Source: Candidatus Sumerlaeota bacterium
Lineage (GTDB): Bacteria; Sumerlaeota; T1SED10-198M
Direction of reading: 5' to 3'
Length of the DNA stretch: 8,431 nt
NCBI GenBank assembly: GCA_003554345.1
Contig: PWGE01000207.1
Coordinates: 1 to 8,431 of the forward strand
Part shown: positions 1-7,242 of the stretch, in pieces
Layout of the letters: every line of letters begins with the position of its first letter
How positions within the stretch are numbered: the stretch's first letter is position 1
Position numbers and translations under genes: made by a program
Notes under the pieces: generated by a model
Database searches by the model: none
What the model saw: the letters and a program-made list of their open reading frames with translations, nothing else
Told to the model about the DNA's origin: nothing

Positions 1-25
1 AAAAAAAAGCCACAGAAATAAGAAA

Positions 26-420
26 ATTATCACGCAAAGAATCAAAAGGAGACTGAATGGGAAAGAACAAAGAATGTATCACGCGAAGCTCGCCAAGCCC
101 GCAAAGTCATACAAAACAGATAAATAAAAGATGCCTCCAGGCAGAGAAGTATTTTTTGGAAAAGAGAGAAAACCCGGAAAAAGATTGAATCACACAAAGG
201 GAAATAGAAGTCAGAAGACAGAAGACAGGAGTCAGCATGGGAAACAAAAGAAAAGAAAAAGAAATGTATCACGCGAAGCTCGTTAAGCCCGCAAAAACAT
301 ATATAACAGACAAGAATTTACAGGAGAATACAAAAAAGACAAAAATGCTCGAAAGGAATACATGACAAAAAGGAATATGGATAAGAAAGCAAATCCGCCA
401 GAATGTATTTTCAGGAAGAT
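26..420 (+). repeat. Degenerate intergenic repeat, locus 1 (modules B-A-B-D-B-A-B-C)
   Basis: Non-coding, purine-rich stretch built from short motifs that recur elsewhere in the window. Module B, around ATCACGCGAAGCTCG followed by AAGCCCGCAAA, occurs at 74-106 and again at 264-296, exactly 190 bases later, with about 30 of 33 bases identical. Weaker B-like pieces are at 26-39 and 182-198. Module D (TTTTGGAAAAGAGAGAAAAC, then CCGG and AAGATTG) is at 151-193. Module A (GTCAG.ATGGG followed by A-rich sequence) is at 231-250, preceded by stuttering CAGAAGACAG units. Module C (GCAAATCCGCCAGAATG, then TTTCAGGAAG) is at 389-418. The whole 1-491 gap has no convincing gene; the remainder is A-rich sequence in which I see nothing. 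The function is unknown. Confidence 0.7.
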
Positions 421-491
421 AAAGAATTCAGGCAAACACATAAGGCTGATCTATCATTGAGGGGGTAACGTAAAAATATAAATCTGCATCA

Positions 492-1465
492 TTATTTACC
501 TTTCAGCAGCATTATAATCAAACCAGTTATTTTATCTTTATCTTTGGGATTGCTTTCTGCCACTAAAAGCGTTAACGTAGTTAAAGCTTCCGGAGTAATA
601 GACATTCTCAAAATATCAGCTCTTCTTAAAAACCAGATAAAAGAAAAAGCTCCGCTTCGTTTATTTCCATCTATAAAAGGATGATCTTAACCATAAAATA
701 AAGCAAATGCGCTGCTTTCTCTTCCACGGTAGGATAAACATCTTGTTTGTTAAACGATTAGAATATATTGCCAACAATACCAGCAACCGAATTTTTTTGC
801 TGCTCTTTGCCAAATAATTCTGAGGCCAGGTTTTGTTTAATAATGTTTTGTCTAAAATCATGTAAAGCCCGGCTTAATTCCTCAGCAGCAAAATATGCTC
901 GTTTTTTGGTTGTTCTTTTTTCAGGAAAATTACCTGTATCATAAGCCTCCAGAGAAAACCAGGTTTCGGAAAAAGCTTTAATAAGCTCAATAATATCCCC
1001 GGATTTTACTTTATTATTTTTTGGTAAAACCGCTTTTACGCTGGCTAAAGCATGTAAAAATCTATCATGATTTTGAACAATACGACTTTTATTAATCGTA
1101 TATCCTTCAAGCAAGTGCTGTTTTAGAACCTTTGTTGCCCAAATTCGAAATTGGGTGGCTTGTCTGGAATCTACTTTATAACCGACGGATAAAATAACAT
1201 CAAGATTGTAATATTCTATATCCCGCGTTATACGTCGTTTTCCTTCTTGTTGAACTGTTGCAATTTTTGCAACTGTTGCTGTCTTGTCTAATTCGCCTGA
1301 ATTATAAATATTTTTGATGTGACGAGAAATTACAGTTTTATGACGTCCAAATAACTTTGCTATTTGATTTAAATTCCCCCAAACCGTATCTCTTTTAAAA
1401 TCCCCCTTGAATTCAATCTTACCGCTTTTAGTCTGGTATATAACAATATCCGTTGTTTTCTTCAT
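492..1465 (-). pseudogene. RhuM-Fic family protein (death-on-curing type), broken by nonsense mutation and frameshift
   Basis: The open part (758-1465, 235 aa) is a RhuM-type domain: DTVWGNLNQIAKLFG near residues 27-41, then IKNIYNSGELDK, YYNLDVILSVGYKVDS and ATQFRIWATKVLKQHLLEGY. It ends GNIF followed by TAA at 758-760, where related proteins have a Gln, as in GNIYQTF; CAA to TAA is a single transition. Reading on gives SFNKQDVYPTVEEKAAHLLY and FMVK. One base is then missing near 686-688, and the next frame continues with the Fic motif HPFIDGNKRSG (651-683), LTLLVAESNPKDKDK and a natural stop at 492-494. Restoring one base gives 324 codons plus stop, about the usual length. Fic enzymes normally transfer AMP or similar groups to proteins, and the RhuM-Fic role is poorly defined. 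A weak GAGGG site precedes the ATG. The shortened 235-residue RhuM piece may still be made, without Fic activity. The alternative is sequencing error at one or both lesions. Confidence 0.88.
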
Positions 1466-1634
1466 AGTAACTGATCCCTCGTTGGCTCTAACAGACAGGG
1501 TTTTTTACACAACCTTATACTACAAGGCAAAATCTTAAAAAAGTATCTCAAATTAACAGGGGAAGTCTATCTAATTTTCATCGCCTGTTTTATTTTGCAG
1601 TGGCAGTTGGGAAGTATCTTGTGGGATTTCTAAG

Positions 1635-1679
1635 TGATAAGTAATAAATAACAAGCCAAGTAATAAGTAATAGTTAATA
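1635..1679. repeat. Short AT-rich direct repeats (AAGTAATAA)
   Basis: The motif AAGTAATAA occurs at 1639-1647 and 1659-1667, with flanking variants GTGATAAG and AAGTAATAG. It lies in the 1466-2089 spacer between the divergently oriented RhuM-Fic remnant and argG. It resembles the simple stuttering intergenic repeats seen in many genomes. No function can be assigned. The rest of this spacer up to about 1690 shows nothing recognisable. Confidence 0.5.
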
Positions 1680-1694
1680 AAGATACAGCTTCAC

Positions 1695-1815
1695 CAGTCA
1701 GAATGGGAGATTACAGAGAAGAGGGAAACAAAGGAGTCAGGAGTTTGTTAGACAAGATGTAATAAGGATACAAGTTCATGATTCAGGATGGGAGATTACA
1801 GAAAAGAAGGAAGAA
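1695..1815 (+). repeat. Degenerate intergenic repeat, locus 2 (two partial A modules)
   Basis: Two copies of module A only. TCAGAATGGGAGATTACAGA begins near 1698 and TCAGGATGGGAGATTACAGA begins near 1784, about 86 bases apart and nearly identical over some 20 bases. Each is followed by G/A-rich sequence. Modules B, C and D are absent. The orientation matches the other loci. From about 1830 to 1999 I see no gene and no clear signal. Confidence 0.6.
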
Positions 1816-2000
1816 AAAAAACAGATTTAACAGGAAGAAGGAAAAGACTCAGAGTAAAACATGCTGACGTAGAAAAATCGGTTTCAAAAAAATGCTGCAG
1901 TGAGAGACTTATTACCAGGTTGACACGATGAATGGCTCATGACAGAGCAGTAAAAACTATCTCTGACATCACCTTTTCGCCAGGACTGGCTCTCTGCCCT

Positions 2001-2049
2001 TGATTGAAAAACAATCACCTTTTGATATATTTATAAGTGCTCAACTTAT
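2001..2049 (+). promoter_or_regulatory. Two spaced palindromes overlapping the argG promoter, possible operators
   Basis: The first is TGATTG-AAAAA-CAATCA (2001-2017). The second is ATAAGT-GCTCA-ACTTAT (2033-2049). Each is a perfect 6-bp inverted repeat with a 5-base spacer, and their centres are 32 bases apart, about three helical turns. They cover the likely -35 region and the transcription start. The two have different sequences and neither matches the ArgR box consensus, so binding by ArgR is not supported. Either could be a binding site for another repressor, or chance in AT-rich DNA. Confidence 0.35.
2004..2031 (+). promoter_or_regulatory. Probable sigma-70-type promoter of argG
   Basis: TTGAAA (2004-2009) and TATATT (2026-2031) are separated by 16 bases, and each box matches five of six consensus bases. 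Transcription would start near 2038, leaving a leader of about 50 bases before the argG ATG. TTGATT at 2000-2005 is an alternative -35 but gives poorer spacing. This element also explains why a TTG start at 2000 is unlikely to be translated. Confidence 0.5.
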
Positions 2050-2089
2050 CTTTATTTATGCCTGTGGGCAAAATCCAAGGAGAAAAACG

Positions 2090-3304
2090 ATGCAATCTGT
2101 AAAGAAGGTAGTATTAGCTTATTCCGGGGGACTGGACACCTCAGTCATAATACCCTGGCTCAAGGAAACTTATAATTGTGAAGTAATAGCGTACTGTTCC
2201 AACCTGGGACAGGAAGATGAACTGGAAGGTCTTTCTGATAAGGCGCAAGCTTCTGGTGCTTCCGAGGTGGTTATTGACGATCTGCGCGAAGAGTTTGCTG
2301 CTAAATTTATTTTCCCCGCAATTAAGGCTCATGCAGTATATGAGGATTATTATCTACTCGGTACTGCTCTTGCCCGTCCTCTTATTGCCACAAACCAGGT
2401 TCTTTTGGCAGACAGTGAAGGGGCAGATGCTGTAGCACACGGTGCCACGGGGAAGGGAAATGATCAGGTTCGTTTTGAATTGACCTATATGACCCTTTGT
2501 CCCCACATAAAAATTATAGCTCCGTGGAAAGATCCCCGCTGGACAATACAATCCCGCTCCGATGCTATAGAATACGCTAAAAAACACGGCGTCCCAATTC
2601 CCGTTTCACAGGAAAAACCTTACAGTATGGATGCCAATCTGATGCACATTTCTTATGAAGGCGGGGAACTGGAAGACCCTTACCAGGAATACGATCCTTC
2701 CATGTTTCGCCTCAGTAAAGCTCCCGAACAAGGTGCTGATTCAGTGGAAACAGTAGTGATTGATTTTGAAAAGGGAAATCCCGTAGCTGTGAACAATAAG
2801 CACCTATCACCGGCTCAGGTAATATCCACTCTTAACGAAATAGGAGCACGACACGGTATCGGCATAGCGGATATTGTCGAGAACCGGCTGGTGGGTATGA
2901 AATCGCGCGGCGTTTATGAAACCCCGGGTTGTACTATTCTCCTGCATGCTCATCGAGCTATCGAATCCCTGACTCTGGACCGATCGACCGCTCATTACAA
3001 GCAACACCTGAGCTTAAAATACGCCGACCTTATCTATAATGGAGAATGGTATTCTCCCCTGAAAGAAGCGCTTGATGCTTTTTTCGACTTTACCCAGAAA
3101 TACGTGACAGGAAGAGTAAAGCTCAAACTCCATAAAGGCGGCGTTCATATAGCAGGCAGAAAATCTCCTTACTCTTTATATTCCCCGGAACTGGCAACTT
3201 TTGAGAAAGACGATATCTATCAGCAGCAGGATGCCACCGGTTTTATCAAGCTGTATGGCCTTCAAATGAAAAGAGCAGCCGAGGTAAGAACAAAAGATGA
3301 ATAA
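2090..3304 (+). CDS. argG: Argininosuccinate synthase
   Basis: Cytosolic enzyme that joins citrulline and aspartate using ATP, giving argininosuccinate, AMP and pyrophosphate, the penultimate step of arginine synthesis. It has 404 residues, normal for the family. The ATP-binding N-type motif AYSGGLDTS lies at residues 10-18. The second family signature, GATGKGNDQVRFE, lies at 118-130, and the substrate-site region YSMDANLMHISYEGG with LEDP follows at about 178-197. The ATG at 2090 is chosen because AAGGAGA (2077-2083) sits six bases upstream and the product then starts just before the first beta strand. The frame stays open 30 codons further, to a TTG that lies in the promoter. argH is not adjacent. 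The stop codon overlaps the next gene, so it is probably the first gene of an operon. No sign of damage. Confidence 0.97.
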   Translation: MQSVKKVVLAYSGGLDTSVIIPWLKETYNCEVIAYCSNLGQEDELEGLSDKAQASGASEVVIDDLREEFAAKFIFPAIKAHAVYEDYYLLGTALARPLIATNQVLLADSEGADAVAHGATGKGNDQVRFELTYMTLCPHIKIIAPWKDPRWTIQSRSDAIEYAKKHGVPIPVSQEKPYSMDANLMHISYEGGELEDPYQEYDPSMFRLSKAPEQGADSVETVVIDFEKGNPVAVNNKHLSPAQVISTLNEIGARHGIGIADIVENRLVGMKSRGVYETPGCTILLHAHRAIESLTLDRSTAHYKQHLSLKYADLIYNGEWYSPLKEALDAFFDFTQKYVTGRVKLKLHKGGVHIAGRKSPYSLYSPELATFEKDDIYQQQDATGFIKLYGLQMKRAAEVRTKDE

Positions 3305-3896
3305 TACATCCCTTGTGCTGGCCACATTGAATCAGCACAAAGTCAAAGAAATCAGTTCCATTCTTGACCCGGAGATTCCGCTTGTTTCACTTTCGGAAAT
3401 AAAACCGGATTATGACGATGTGGAAGAAACAGGCACTTCCTTCCAGGAAAATGCTTATATAAAAGCAAGAGCAGCTACAGAAGCAACCGGTATGCCGTCT
3501 CTTGCTGATGATTCCGGCCTGGAAATTCGGGCACTGGACGATGCTCCCGGCATCCATTCGTCACGCTTTGAGAAAACTGACGAGCTTAAAATTCAGAAAG
3601 TTCTGGATATGATGAAGGATATTCCGTGGGAAGAACGAGAGGCTTGCTTTCGATGCGTGGTATGCTATTTTGAAACTGAAGAAAAACCCCATTTTTTTGG
3701 GGGTAAAGTTAAAGGATACATTTCTTTCACTCCCTTAGGAGACAGGGGGTTCGGTTATGATCCCATTTTCTACCATCCACCTTCTCACAAAACTTTCGCT
3801 CAACTCTCTGCTCAGGAAAAAAATCGTCTCAGTCACCGTTACCAGGCTTTTGGGAAGTTTAATGAATTCTGGAAAGAAAAAAGACAGGAAGGTTGA
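3297..3896 (+). CDS. rdgB: RdgB/HAM1 family non-canonical purine NTP pyrophosphatase
   Basis: Hydrolyses dITP, ITP and XTP to monophosphates plus pyrophosphate, keeping deaminated purines out of DNA and RNA. The 199 residues are typical for the family. Visible motifs in order: ATLNQHKVKEI (9-19), TGTSFQENAYIKA (45-57), the metal-site block LADDSGLE (69-76), GIHSSRF (85-91, in place of the common GVYSARY), GFGYDPIF (151-158) and TFAQLSAQEKNRLSHR (166-181). The acidic loop after SSRF is shorter than in most members. The ATG overlaps the last 8 bases of argG, and GAGGT (3281-3285) inside argG can serve as its ribosome site, which suggests translational coupling. Pairing with argG is more likely transcriptional convenience than a shared pathway. 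Confidence 0.95.
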   Translation: MNNTSLVLATLNQHKVKEISSILDPEIPLVSLSEIKPDYDDVEETGTSFQENAYIKARAATEATGMPSLADDSGLEIRALDDAPGIHSSRFEKTDELKIQKVLDMMKDIPWEEREACFRCVVCYFETEEKPHFFGGKVKGYISFTPLGDRGFGYDPIFYHPPSHKTFAQLSAQEKNRLSHRYQAFGKFNEFWKEKRQEG

Positions 3897-3973
3897 CGAA
3901 GACAGAATCTCAGAAAAGCCTGATGTCTGTCAACATTATAGTTCTGCAATCAACATAAATACCCGGATGAACC

Positions 3974-4921
3974 ATGCTACATTCAACATTACCGCTTACA
4001 TCCTCTAAAAATATCCAGAAACTTTTTCAGCAGTTTAATGTGCCCCATTTTCCTGAATTCAGGAGGTTGAGATATGACGATAAAGAACTGCTGGAAAGTA
4101 TGCTTGCCGTTTATGAACCCCTTATAAGTGAGCTTAATTTCACCAATCTCTACTGCTGGGATTTCGTAAAAAAGATTTCTTTGAGTGCTTTTGATACGGC
4201 TCTTATTCTCTGTTCTTCGCCGGATAATGGTAATGACTGTTTTTATCCTCCTGTAGGAAACTTAAACTACCAGTCTTTTTTACAAACCCTGAAAAAATAC
4301 TCCGATAGTCTTCCCCGGCAAATCAGATTCATTGACCAGCTAAACAAAAAACACTTTAAAATGTATCCCCTGCAAGAAGACCGGGATTACTGGGATTATA
4401 TCTATAAACAGAAAGACCTGGCAACTCTCCAGGGGCGAAGGTACAGTAAGAAGAGGAACCTCATTAATCAATTTTCACGGAAATATTCCGATTACTCCCT
4501 CCATCCCATCACTTCGGAAAAAACAGACCAGATGTTGGAGTTTCTTGACGAATGGTGTGAATTACGCCGCTGCTGTGGAAAAAGGTTCGATTGTGATGAG
4601 TTCAAGGTGGTCAGAAAATGTCTCAGGGAATGGGATCAACTCTCCTGTGAAGGGGGTTATATTACCGTGGAGGGACGCATAGAAGCCTTTATCGTTGCAG
4701 AGCGCCTGAATACCAGTACTGCCGTCATCCATTTCGAAAAAGCAAATCCTCATATTCCTGGCGTTTACCAGCTCGTTAATAAAGAGTATACCGCTCGTTA
4801 TCTTTCTGATTTTCAATGGATTAACAGAGAACAGGATATCGGTATTCCTGGCTTGAGACAGGCTAAAGAAAGTTACTATCCCTCTCACTTCATCAAAAAA
4901 TATACAATCGACCTTTCCTGA
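3974..4921 (+). CDS. DUF2156 / phosphatidylglycerol lysyltransferase C-terminal-like protein
   Basis: A 315-residue protein of the DUF2156 (LPG_synthase_C) family, a double GNAT-like fold related to the aminoacyl-transfer domain of MprF-type lipid lysyltransferases. Family-type blocks are DLATLQGRRYSKKRNLINQF (148-167), EGRIEAFIVAERL (233-245), VIHFEKANPHIPGVYQLVNK (251-270) and NREQDIGIPGLRQAKESYYP (284-303). There is no transmembrane segment or signal peptide, so it is the soluble domain alone, unlike MprF. The substrate is unknown; transfer of an aminoacyl or acyl group is inference. A TGA lies two codons upstream of the ATG, so the frame cannot extend, but no good ribosome site precedes it and the start is uncertain. 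It follows rdgB by 77 bases with no visible terminator and is probably co-transcribed. I see no clear terminator after it. Confidence 0.82.
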   Translation: MLHSTLPLTSSKNIQKLFQQFNVPHFPEFRRLRYDDKELLESMLAVYEPLISELNFTNLYCWDFVKKISLSAFDTALILCSSPDNGNDCFYPPVGNLNYQSFLQTLKKYSDSLPRQIRFIDQLNKKHFKMYPLQEDRDYWDYIYKQKDLATLQGRRYSKKRNLINQFSRKYSDYSLHPITSEKTDQMLEFLDEWCELRRCCGKRFDCDEFKVVRKCLREWDQLSCEGGYITVEGRIEAFIVAERLNTSTAVIHFEKANPHIPGVYQLVNKEYTARYLSDFQWINREQDIGIPGLRQAKESYYPSHFIKKYTIDLS

Positions 4922-5014
4922 AAAACACCACTTCCGCGCATTCTGTCACTCCTATTACCTGGAAAGAGAAGAAACGTAGAAGACTGGAGACATCATATTG
5001 GGGGCAAAAAACTG

Positions 5015-5184
5015 GCGTCAGAATGGAAGGGTACAGAAAAGAAAACAAAAGGCCACGGGGCAATTAAAAATCTTTTGGGGAAGAAAGAATAAGATTGCAT
5101 CACAAAAGTTGCGCAAAGTAAAACTTAAGAAAAAAGGAATTCAGGAAGGAAAGCAAATCCGCCAGAGTGAACTTTCAGGAAGTA
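5015..5184 (+). repeat. Degenerate intergenic repeat, locus 3 (modules A-D-B-C)
   Basis: Module A (GTCAGAATGG..GGGTACAGAAAAG) starts near 5017. Module D (TCTTTTGGGGAAGAAAG followed by AAGATTGCATCAC) covers 5071-5103. A weak B piece (GCGCAAAG) follows near 5111. Module C covers 5131-5184 and aligns without gaps over 54 bases to 367-420, including GCAAATCCGCCAGA. The spacer 4922-5288 contains no credible gene; a 63-codon frame across this repeat gives a Lys/Gln/Arg-rich product and is taken as spurious. Around 5185-5280 only weak D-like remnants are seen. Confidence 0.65.
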
Positions 5185-5288
5185 GTTAAGGATATTAAAG
5201 CCCAGGAGAAGCCAAAAAAATCTCAAGTCGGGGAAATTTTATGGGAAGAGAAGAGAACCCATTTGCAGGCTCTGAAATTTTCTTAGAC

Positions 5289-5316
5289 TTGATTTTATTC
5301 TAAACCCTCATATGAT
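5289..5316 (+). promoter_or_regulatory. Probable sigma-70-type promoter of the kelch lipoprotein gene
   Basis: TTGATT (5289-5294) and TATGAT (5311-5316) are separated by 16 bases. Transcription would begin near 5323, about 29 bases before the ATG. The spacer contains AAACCCTCA (5302-5310), whose complement TGAGGG..TTT recurs at the ribosome site (5339-5349). That inverted repeat could act as an operator, or could hide the ribosome site in transcripts that begin further upstream. Confidence 0.5.
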
Positions 5317-5351
5317 ATTCCGGGAAGAGTATAACAAGTGAGGGGGTTTTT

Positions 5352-6524
5352 ATGCAAAAGTTATTTTTTATTTTACCGGTGCTTTCTCTACTATTTTCCT
5401 GTGCTCTTTTTGATGGTATTGATTCAAGAGAAGAGGTTACAGGCTATCTGTACATTGTCGGGGGCGTTGCTACAAGCTCAGATGCGGAAAATATTGATCC
5501 GGAGCTTGATGTGCCGGATGACGGTATTCACTTGAGAAGTGTTTTGATTGCTGATGTTGATGAGCAAACAAATACTATTTCTAACTGGCGTCGGGCAAGA
5601 ACCACTTTACCATCACATCATTTTGCTAATGAAGGTGTGTTGCACTGGTCATACCTGAATAATAATACCCATGTTTATAATGGCAGATTGTATGCTGGTC
5701 CAGCGGCTTATAACGCAGAAGAAAATTCTGTGAGACCCACTGATTTCGTTGTTTGGGCAGATATTGATCCGTCTACCGGCGACCTGAGTGCGTTTGAGCA
5801 TTCTGATCGTTTACCAGATCCTCCCGGCAATCAAAGAATATCGGCATCCACTATCATGGAAGTGAACGAACAGCCTTATTACTATGTTATGGGTGGTAAT
5901 ACTGATGAGGATGTAACCGACTGGATTGCCTATGCTGAAATCGATAAGGAAACAGGAGCCATCGGTGAATGGTCTCTCGCTGAGACGAAACTCCTCACGC
6001 CTGACTGGTTTAATGCGGCAACTAACCATCAGGGCAGACTGATTCATGCGTCCGGACATGGAAGAACAGATCAGATGGCTATAGATTTTGTTACTCCTGA
6101 TCAAGATGGAAATATTAGTGACAACTGGGGAAATATAACCTATAGTACAGACTATGCACGGCGCTGGGATTATGTCATGCTTGAAGCGTCGGTAAATGAA
6201 ACGGATTACCTTTATCTGCTTGGTGGTGCCGCAGAGGATGTCTTTGTTACTGACCGTGTAGATTATGGAGTCTTTTCGGATGGAGTGCCGGCAGACTGGG
6301 AACAGGGTGAGCCGCTTCCGAGACCAGGAAGACGTTTTGCAGGCGCCGCACTCAACGATACACTCTTTTTGTTCGGCGGTACGGTGGAAGATTCCGATTT
6401 AGGTACAGACGATATCTTTATCGGTACAGTGTCCGCTAATGGAGAGGTTGAATGGACAGTATCCTCTGACTCCATGTATCAGGCAAGAACTTTTCACGGC
6501 GCAGCGATTTATGAAAAAGAGTGA
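5352..6524 (+). CDS. Kelch-type beta-propeller lipoprotein
   Basis: A 390-residue predicted lipoprotein. The signal peptide MQKLFFILPVLSLLFSC has its lipobox cysteine at residue 17; Phe and Ser before it make a loose lipobox like those seen in spirochaetes. The mature part has repeated kelch-like units in which hydrophobic strands end in Gly-Gly: YLYIVGG (32-38), YYYVMGG (176-182), YLYLLGG (286-292) and LFLFGG (338-343). Between them are phrases such as TGAIGEW (201-207) and LPRPGRRFAGAAL (322-334). The C-terminal ARTFHGAAIY can complete a blade with the N-terminal YLYIVGG strand, as in closed propellers. The blade number is probably five or six. No catalytic residues are recognisable; a binding or scaffold role at the membrane or cell surface is inference. 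TGAGGGGG (5339-5346) gives a strong start. It appears to be a single-gene unit with repeat copies on both sides and no clear terminator. Confidence 0.85.
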   Translation: MQKLFFILPVLSLLFSCALFDGIDSREEVTGYLYIVGGVATSSDAENIDPELDVPDDGIHLRSVLIADVDEQTNTISNWRRARTTLPSHHFANEGVLHWSYLNNNTHVYNGRLYAGPAAYNAEENSVRPTDFVVWADIDPSTGDLSAFEHSDRLPDPPGNQRISASTIMEVNEQPYYYVMGGNTDEDVTDWIAYAEIDKETGAIGEWSLAETKLLTPDWFNAATNHQGRLIHASGHGRTDQMAIDFVTPDQDGNISDNWGNITYSTDYARRWDYVMLEASVNETDYLYLLGGAAEDVFVTDRVDYGVFSDGVPADWEQGEPLPRPGRRFAGAALNDTLFLFGGTVEDSDLGTDDIFIGTVSANGEVEWTVSSDSMYQARTFHGAAIYEKE

Positions 6525-6533
6525 AGAATATGC

Positions 6534-6777
6534 CGGAAAAGAAATGAGAAATCCCTGAAAAAGATTGCATCACGTAAAGTAAATAGGAGTCAGAAGTCAG
6601 TAGACAGGAGTCAGAATGGGGATTACAGAGAAAAAGAACAGAAAAAGATTTGCCTCATGCTCGCCAGGCCCGCAAAGAAATGCAGAAAGAATGCAAATCC
6701 GTCAGATGCAAACTTTCAGGAAGATGTAAATCTTTTGGAAAAAGAGAGAAAACCCGGAATAAGATTGCATCACGCAA
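6534..6777 (+). repeat. Degenerate intergenic repeat, locus 4 (best-preserved copy, D-B-A-B-C-D-B)
   Basis: Module order is most complete here. The D/B junction AAGATTGCATCACG occurs at 6561-6574 and again at 6761-6774, exactly 200 bases apart. Between them lie module A (GGAGTCAGAATGGGGATTAC, from 6607), module B (CTCGCCAGGCCCGCAAAG, 6659-6676), module C (GCAAATCCGTCAG, 6693-6705, with ACTTTCAGGAAG to 6724) and module D (TCTTTTGGAAAAAGAGAGAA, 6731-6750, then AACCCGGAA). This begins within ten bases of the lipoprotein stop codon. The remainder of the gap, 6780-7001 and 7140-7242, is AT-rich and shows nothing I can name. Confidence 0.72.
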
Positions 6778-7001
6778 GAGCTTGTAAAAACCGAAGTTTA
6801 AGATTGTTATAAAACCCGGCTATGGGCTATGATGAAAAAACATAAATCCGTATCGCCAGTATGCATAAAAGAAATATACCCTTAATTATTTTGCCTGATT
6901 AACTTACACGGATAAATCTTACATCCTTTTTAAGTCATTATTTTTGTAATTCTTTTTATAAAGATTTTCCCAACTACTATCTATTCTCTTAATTTATCAC
7001 C

Positions 7002-7139
7002 TCATCTTAAAGTGCCGGTTCGCAGGTAATGTCTGGATGCTTCAAGCCCTTCTACCCAGTATTTGCAGTTGTAATTTTGAGCTATATATGTTTGCTCCCT
7101 GTTTTTATTGAGAACAATATGCCCGAATATTTTTCCCAT
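7002..7139 (-). CDS. Possible small protein or gene remnant of 45 residues
   Basis: An ATG-to-TGA frame of 45 codons encodes MGKIFGHIVLNKNREQ, then an aromatic-rich middle (YNCKYWVEGLEASRHYL) and ends RTGTLR. The composition looks protein-like rather than random. A stop codon sits three codons upstream, no Shine-Dalgarno site is visible, and I do not recognise the family. It lies between the repeat at locus 4 and the end of the metallophosphoesterase gene, on the same strand as the latter and about 100 bases downstream of it. It could be a small gene, a decayed fragment of a longer one, or chance. Confidence 0.3.
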   Translation of the reverse strand: MGKIFGHIVLNKNREQTYIAQNYNCKYWVEGLEASRHYLRTGTLR

Positions 7140-7242
7140 TATTATTTATCTGGATAACGGTAAATTTTAAGAAAAGTCCGATTTTTAACTTATAAAGAAC
7201 TTCATGCTTAATATTATGTCGTATTAGAATCCAGGTAAGACT

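Noticed and set aside
42-272. A 76-residue minus-strand frame rich in Phe, Ser and Leu
   Set aside because: It runs antisense through the purine-rich repeat, which by composition gives long Phe/Ser/Leu frames; no family resemblance or ribosome site.
26-420. A CRISPR array
   Set aside because: The repeated motifs differ in length and spacing, are degenerate, and no cas gene is present.
661-861. A 66-residue minus-strand frame
   Set aside because: It is an alternative frame within the broken RhuM-Fic gene, whose true frames are recognisable by family motifs.
1502-1530. A promoter for the RhuM-Fic gene on the minus strand (TTGCCT, 17 bases, TAAAAA)
   Set aside because: Each box matches only four of six consensus bases, too weak to report in AT-rich sequence.
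2000-2089. A 30-residue N-terminal extension of argG starting at TTG
   Set aside because: The extension overlaps the likely promoter, has no ribosome site, and does not resemble the family N terminus; the ATG at 2090 has a strong AAGGAGA site.
4562-4888. A 108-residue minus-strand frame
   Set aside because: It is antisense to the DUF2156 gene, which has clear family motifs.
4998-5189. A 63-residue plus-strand frame
   Set aside because: It translates repeat locus 3 into a Lys/Gln/Arg-rich sequence; the same repeat is not open in that frame elsewhere.
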